NCBI GenBank assembly: GCA_021773115.1
Contig: JAJFKS010000028.1
Span: 186,001 to 250,000 of the forward strand
Length of the DNA stretch: 64,000 nucleotides
Source: Woeseiaceae bacterium
GTDB taxonomy: Bacteria; Pseudomonadota; Gammaproteobacteria; Steroidobacterales; Woeseiaceae
Direction of reading: 5' to 3'
Shown one piece after another: positions 62,391 to 64,000 of the stretch (its first letter is position 1; every line of letters begins with the position of its first letter). The translations under genes were made by a program, and so were the position numbers. The notes under the pieces were generated by a model. That model searched no databases. It was not told the origin of the DNA and worked only from the letters and a program-made list of their open reading frames with translations.

Positions 62391-63245
62391 TTGTCAATGA
62401 ACACGTCGCAAGTGCATGCGATGACCTGCGATGTAGAAGACTATTTTCAGGTCTCTGCCTTCGACGGCATCGTAGCCAAAAGTCGCTGGAGCGACTTCGA
62501 GTGTCGAATTCCCAGAAATATCGACAAGGCGCTGCAACTCTTTTCGGACCATAACGCAAAAGCGACGTTTTTTACGCTCGGTTGGGTCGCAAGTCACTAC
62601 CCGGATGTTATCCGGCGTATTGTCGGCGAAGGCCATGAACTCGCAAGTCACGGAATGGTTCATCAAAGGGTTTGGTCGCAGACGGCCGATGAATTCCGGG
62701 AGGATGCCGGCGCCGCTCGAAAACTCCTTGAAGACACGGGCGGCGTGGCGGTCATTGGATACCGGGCTGCGAGCTGGTCCATCGATCACAGGACTCCCTG
62801 GGCTCACGAAATTCTCGCCGAAACAGGTTACCGGTACAGCTCAAGCGTATACCCGGTCTCGCATGATCACTATGGTGTACCCGATGCGCCGCGAAATCCC
62901 TATGTCATTGATGGACCAGGCATTGTCGAAATACCTCCGAGTACCGCGCGCTTTGTTGGGCGAAATATTCCTGTGAGCGGGGGCGGCTATTTTCGTTTGT
63001 TTCCGTTGAGCCTCTCGCAATACTTTATTAGGAAACATCAGAGAACGGAGTCATACCCCTATATCTTCTATTTTCACCCGTGGGAACTCGATCCGGATCA
63101 ACCGCGATTCGATAATGCGCCGGTCAAAGCCCGATTCCGACATTACCTCAATCTGGAAAAGTTCGAAAAACGTTTGTCCGAACTTTTGCGGACGCACCGT
63201 TGGGGACGTATGGATGAGATCTATCTCGATGGTGAGAAAACGTGA
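62391..63245 (+). CDS. XrtA-system polysaccharide deacetylase (NodB/DUF3473)
   Basis: A 284-residue deacetylase. MTCDVEDYFQVSAF near residue 11 has the catalytic Asp, and FFTLGWVASHYPDVIRRI and HELASHGMVHQRVW near 83 supply the His-x3-His metal site. GYRAASWSIDHRTPWAHEIL near 122 and the DUF3473 end YPYIFYFHPWELDPDQPR near 225 complete the family pattern. It probably removes N-acetyl groups from the exopolysaccharide. The TTG at 62391 has AAGG about 10 bases upstream; ATG 62397 is the alternative. The stop overlaps the next GTG. Confidence 0.93.
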   Translation: MSMNTSQVHAMTCDVEDYFQVSAFDGIVAKSRWSDFECRIPRNIDKALQLFSDHNAKATFFTLGWVASHYPDVIRRIVGEGHELASHGMVHQRVWSQTADEFREDAGAARKLLEDTGGVAVIGYRAASWSIDHRTPWAHEILAETGYRYSSSVYPVSHDHYGVPDAPRNPYVIDGPGIVEIPPSTARFVGRNIPVSGGGYFRLFPLSLSQYFIRKHQRTESYPYIFYFHPWELDPDQPRFDNAPVKARFRHYLNLEKFEKRLSELLRTHRWGRMDEIYLDGEKT

Positions 63246-64000
63246 CCGAAGTATCGCGAGCAACGGATGCTCAACGAACTGACTGGGATCAATTCGTTGA
63301 TTCGTCAGAGCATGCTGAGTCGTATCATCCCTACGAATGGCGAAAGGTTTTTGAGCGAGTATTTGCACACAATTGCATATACCTGATTGCCCGGGATACA
63401 ACAGGGAACGTCAACGGAATCCTCCCTTTGGTGCAGTTAAAGAGTCGCCTTTTCGGAAATTTCCTGGTTTCCATACCGTGTTTCAATTACTGCGGTACTT
63501 TGACTTCAAATGATAATGTGCGACAGGCATTAATATCGGAGGCGTGGCGAGTTGCTGAATCGGTGGGTGCCAGTCACGTTGAGCTTCGGCATCGGGCCGG
63601 GGTGACGCTGGATCTTCCGTTTCGCGACGACAAAGTTTCTATGCAATTGGCATTGCCAGATTCCAGCGATGAGCTATGGAGAGAATTCACGTCGAAGCTG
63701 CGGGCTCAGATTCGTCGACCGAGTAAGGACGGCGCTGTGGCCGATGAAGGCGGAATTGAACTCCTGGATGAGTTCTACGCTGTATTCTCGCGGAACATGC
63801 GTGACCTGGGTACACCGGTTTACCCCAAAGATCTTTTCCGGGAAATGTGCGAGTCGTTTCCGGAGACCACGCGTATTTTTATCGTTCGAATCGACGGTAA
63901 ATCTTGCGCAGCGGGAATTACCTACGGATTTCGTGATCGACTCGAAATTCCATCGGCGTCTGCCTTGCGGGAATACAATCGATCATCGGTGAATATGCTG
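63242..64000 (+). CDS. FemAB-like XrtA-associated acyltransferase, 3' end outside window
   Basis: An open frame from GTG 63242 to the last base, about 253 residues visible. It reads RTDWDQFVDSSEHAESYHPY near residue 11, EWRKVFERVFAHNCIYLIAR near 31, GILPLVQLKSRLFGNFLVSI near 58, LRAQIRRPSKDG near 155 and YAVFSRNMRDLGTPVYPKDL near 180, followed by IFIVRIDGKSCAAGITYGF. This is the GNAT-like FemAB/TIGR03019 family of exosortase loci. The function is unproven; relatives transfer amino acids or acyl groups. It continues the operon by 4-base overlap; XrtA itself would be expected further downstream. Confidence 0.9.
   Translation, partial: MTEVSRATDAQRTDWDQFVDSSEHAESYHPYEWRKVFERVFAHNCIYLIARDTTGNVNGILPLVQLKSRLFGNFLVSIPCFNYCGTLTSNDNVRQALISEAWRVAESVGASHVELRHRAGVTLDLPFRDDKVSMQLALPDSSDELWREFTSKLRAQIRRPSKDGAVADEGGIELLDEFYAVFSRNMRDLGTPVYPKDLFREMCESFPETTRIFIVRIDGKSCAAGITYGFRDRLEIPSASALREYNRSSVNML

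Overview
The window is a large cell-surface polysaccharide region from a Gram-negative bacterium, most likely a marine or saline gammaproteobacterium. The evidence is an NhaB-type Na+/H+ antiporter end, Wzi/SLBB/Wzz outer-membrane export genes, an XrtA (exosortase)-associated exopolysaccharide operon, REP-like intergenic repeats and a moderately GC-rich host background. No ribosomal or other phylogenetic marker is present, so the lineage is inference. Almost all genes are on the + strand. Exceptions are a small toxin-antitoxin/DUF island (5.9-7.2 kb) and a short wecB block (49.3-51.1 kb).

Layout. 0-5.9 kb: nhaB end, a GT4 glycosyltransferase, a TviB-like nucleotide-sugar dehydrogenase, a UDP-glucuronate 4-epimerase-like gene, pgi and an unknown gene. 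5.9-7.2 kb (-): Doc toxin with AbrB-type antitoxin, then a DUF4160/DUF2442 pair. 7.4-13.0 kb: two tandem Wzi-like porin genes and a large multi-SLBB export protein. 13.1-19.25 kb: two overlapping relics of one operon type (slbb-wzz-...-SDR). Copy 1 keeps SLBB and five sugar/transfer genes but has a broken wzz; copy 2 keeps only wzz, flanked by 3' stubs of SLBB and SDR. 19.35-34.3 kb: the O-unit/capsule-specific part, with methyltransferases, glycosyltransferases, a UDP-galactopyranose-mutase-like enzyme, Wzx, Wzy, two DUF115 (Maf/sialyltransferase-like) paralogs, an epimerase, a WecG/TagA transferase and gmd-fcl flanked by a 74-bp direct repeat. The stretch 20.37-27.7 kb is clearly AT-richer and looks imported. 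34.4-40.4 kb: an initiating sugar transferase followed by a decaying rmlACDB operon (rmlA truncated and frameshifted, rmlC split by an intact-looking IS21-family element with a 4-bp target duplication, rmlB frameshifted, rmlD intact). 40.5-49.3 kb: WecA-like transferase, a complete second rmlACDB operon, ugd, manC and manB. 49.3-51.1 kb (-): wecB and a small outer-membrane-type protein. 51.3-64.0 kb: an XrtA-type exopolysaccharide operon (TIGR03013 sugar transferase, PrsK, PrsT, export lipoprotein, chain-length protein, tyrosine autokinase, TIGR03016 protein, DUF3473 deacetylase, FemAB-like protein cut by the window end).

Function. The region encodes precursors for dTDP-L-rhamnose, GDP-mannose, GDP-L-fucose, UDP-GlcA, probably UDP-GalA, UDP-ManNAc and a UDP-HexNAc uronate. 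It also has a CTP-dependent cytidylyltransferase, which implies a CMP-activated acidic sugar of unknown identity. Repeat units would be started by WecA-like or PglC/WcaJ-like enzymes, flipped by Wzx, polymerised by Wzy, length-controlled by Wzz and exported through the SLBB/Wzi apparatus. The XrtA operon is a second, separate exopolysaccharide system. The most interesting points are the unassigned CMP-sugar cassette with two Maf-like candidate transferases, the reciprocal decay of two homologous export/sugar operons, and several other mosaic scars (duplicate rml operons, direct repeats around gmd-fcl, AT-rich import).
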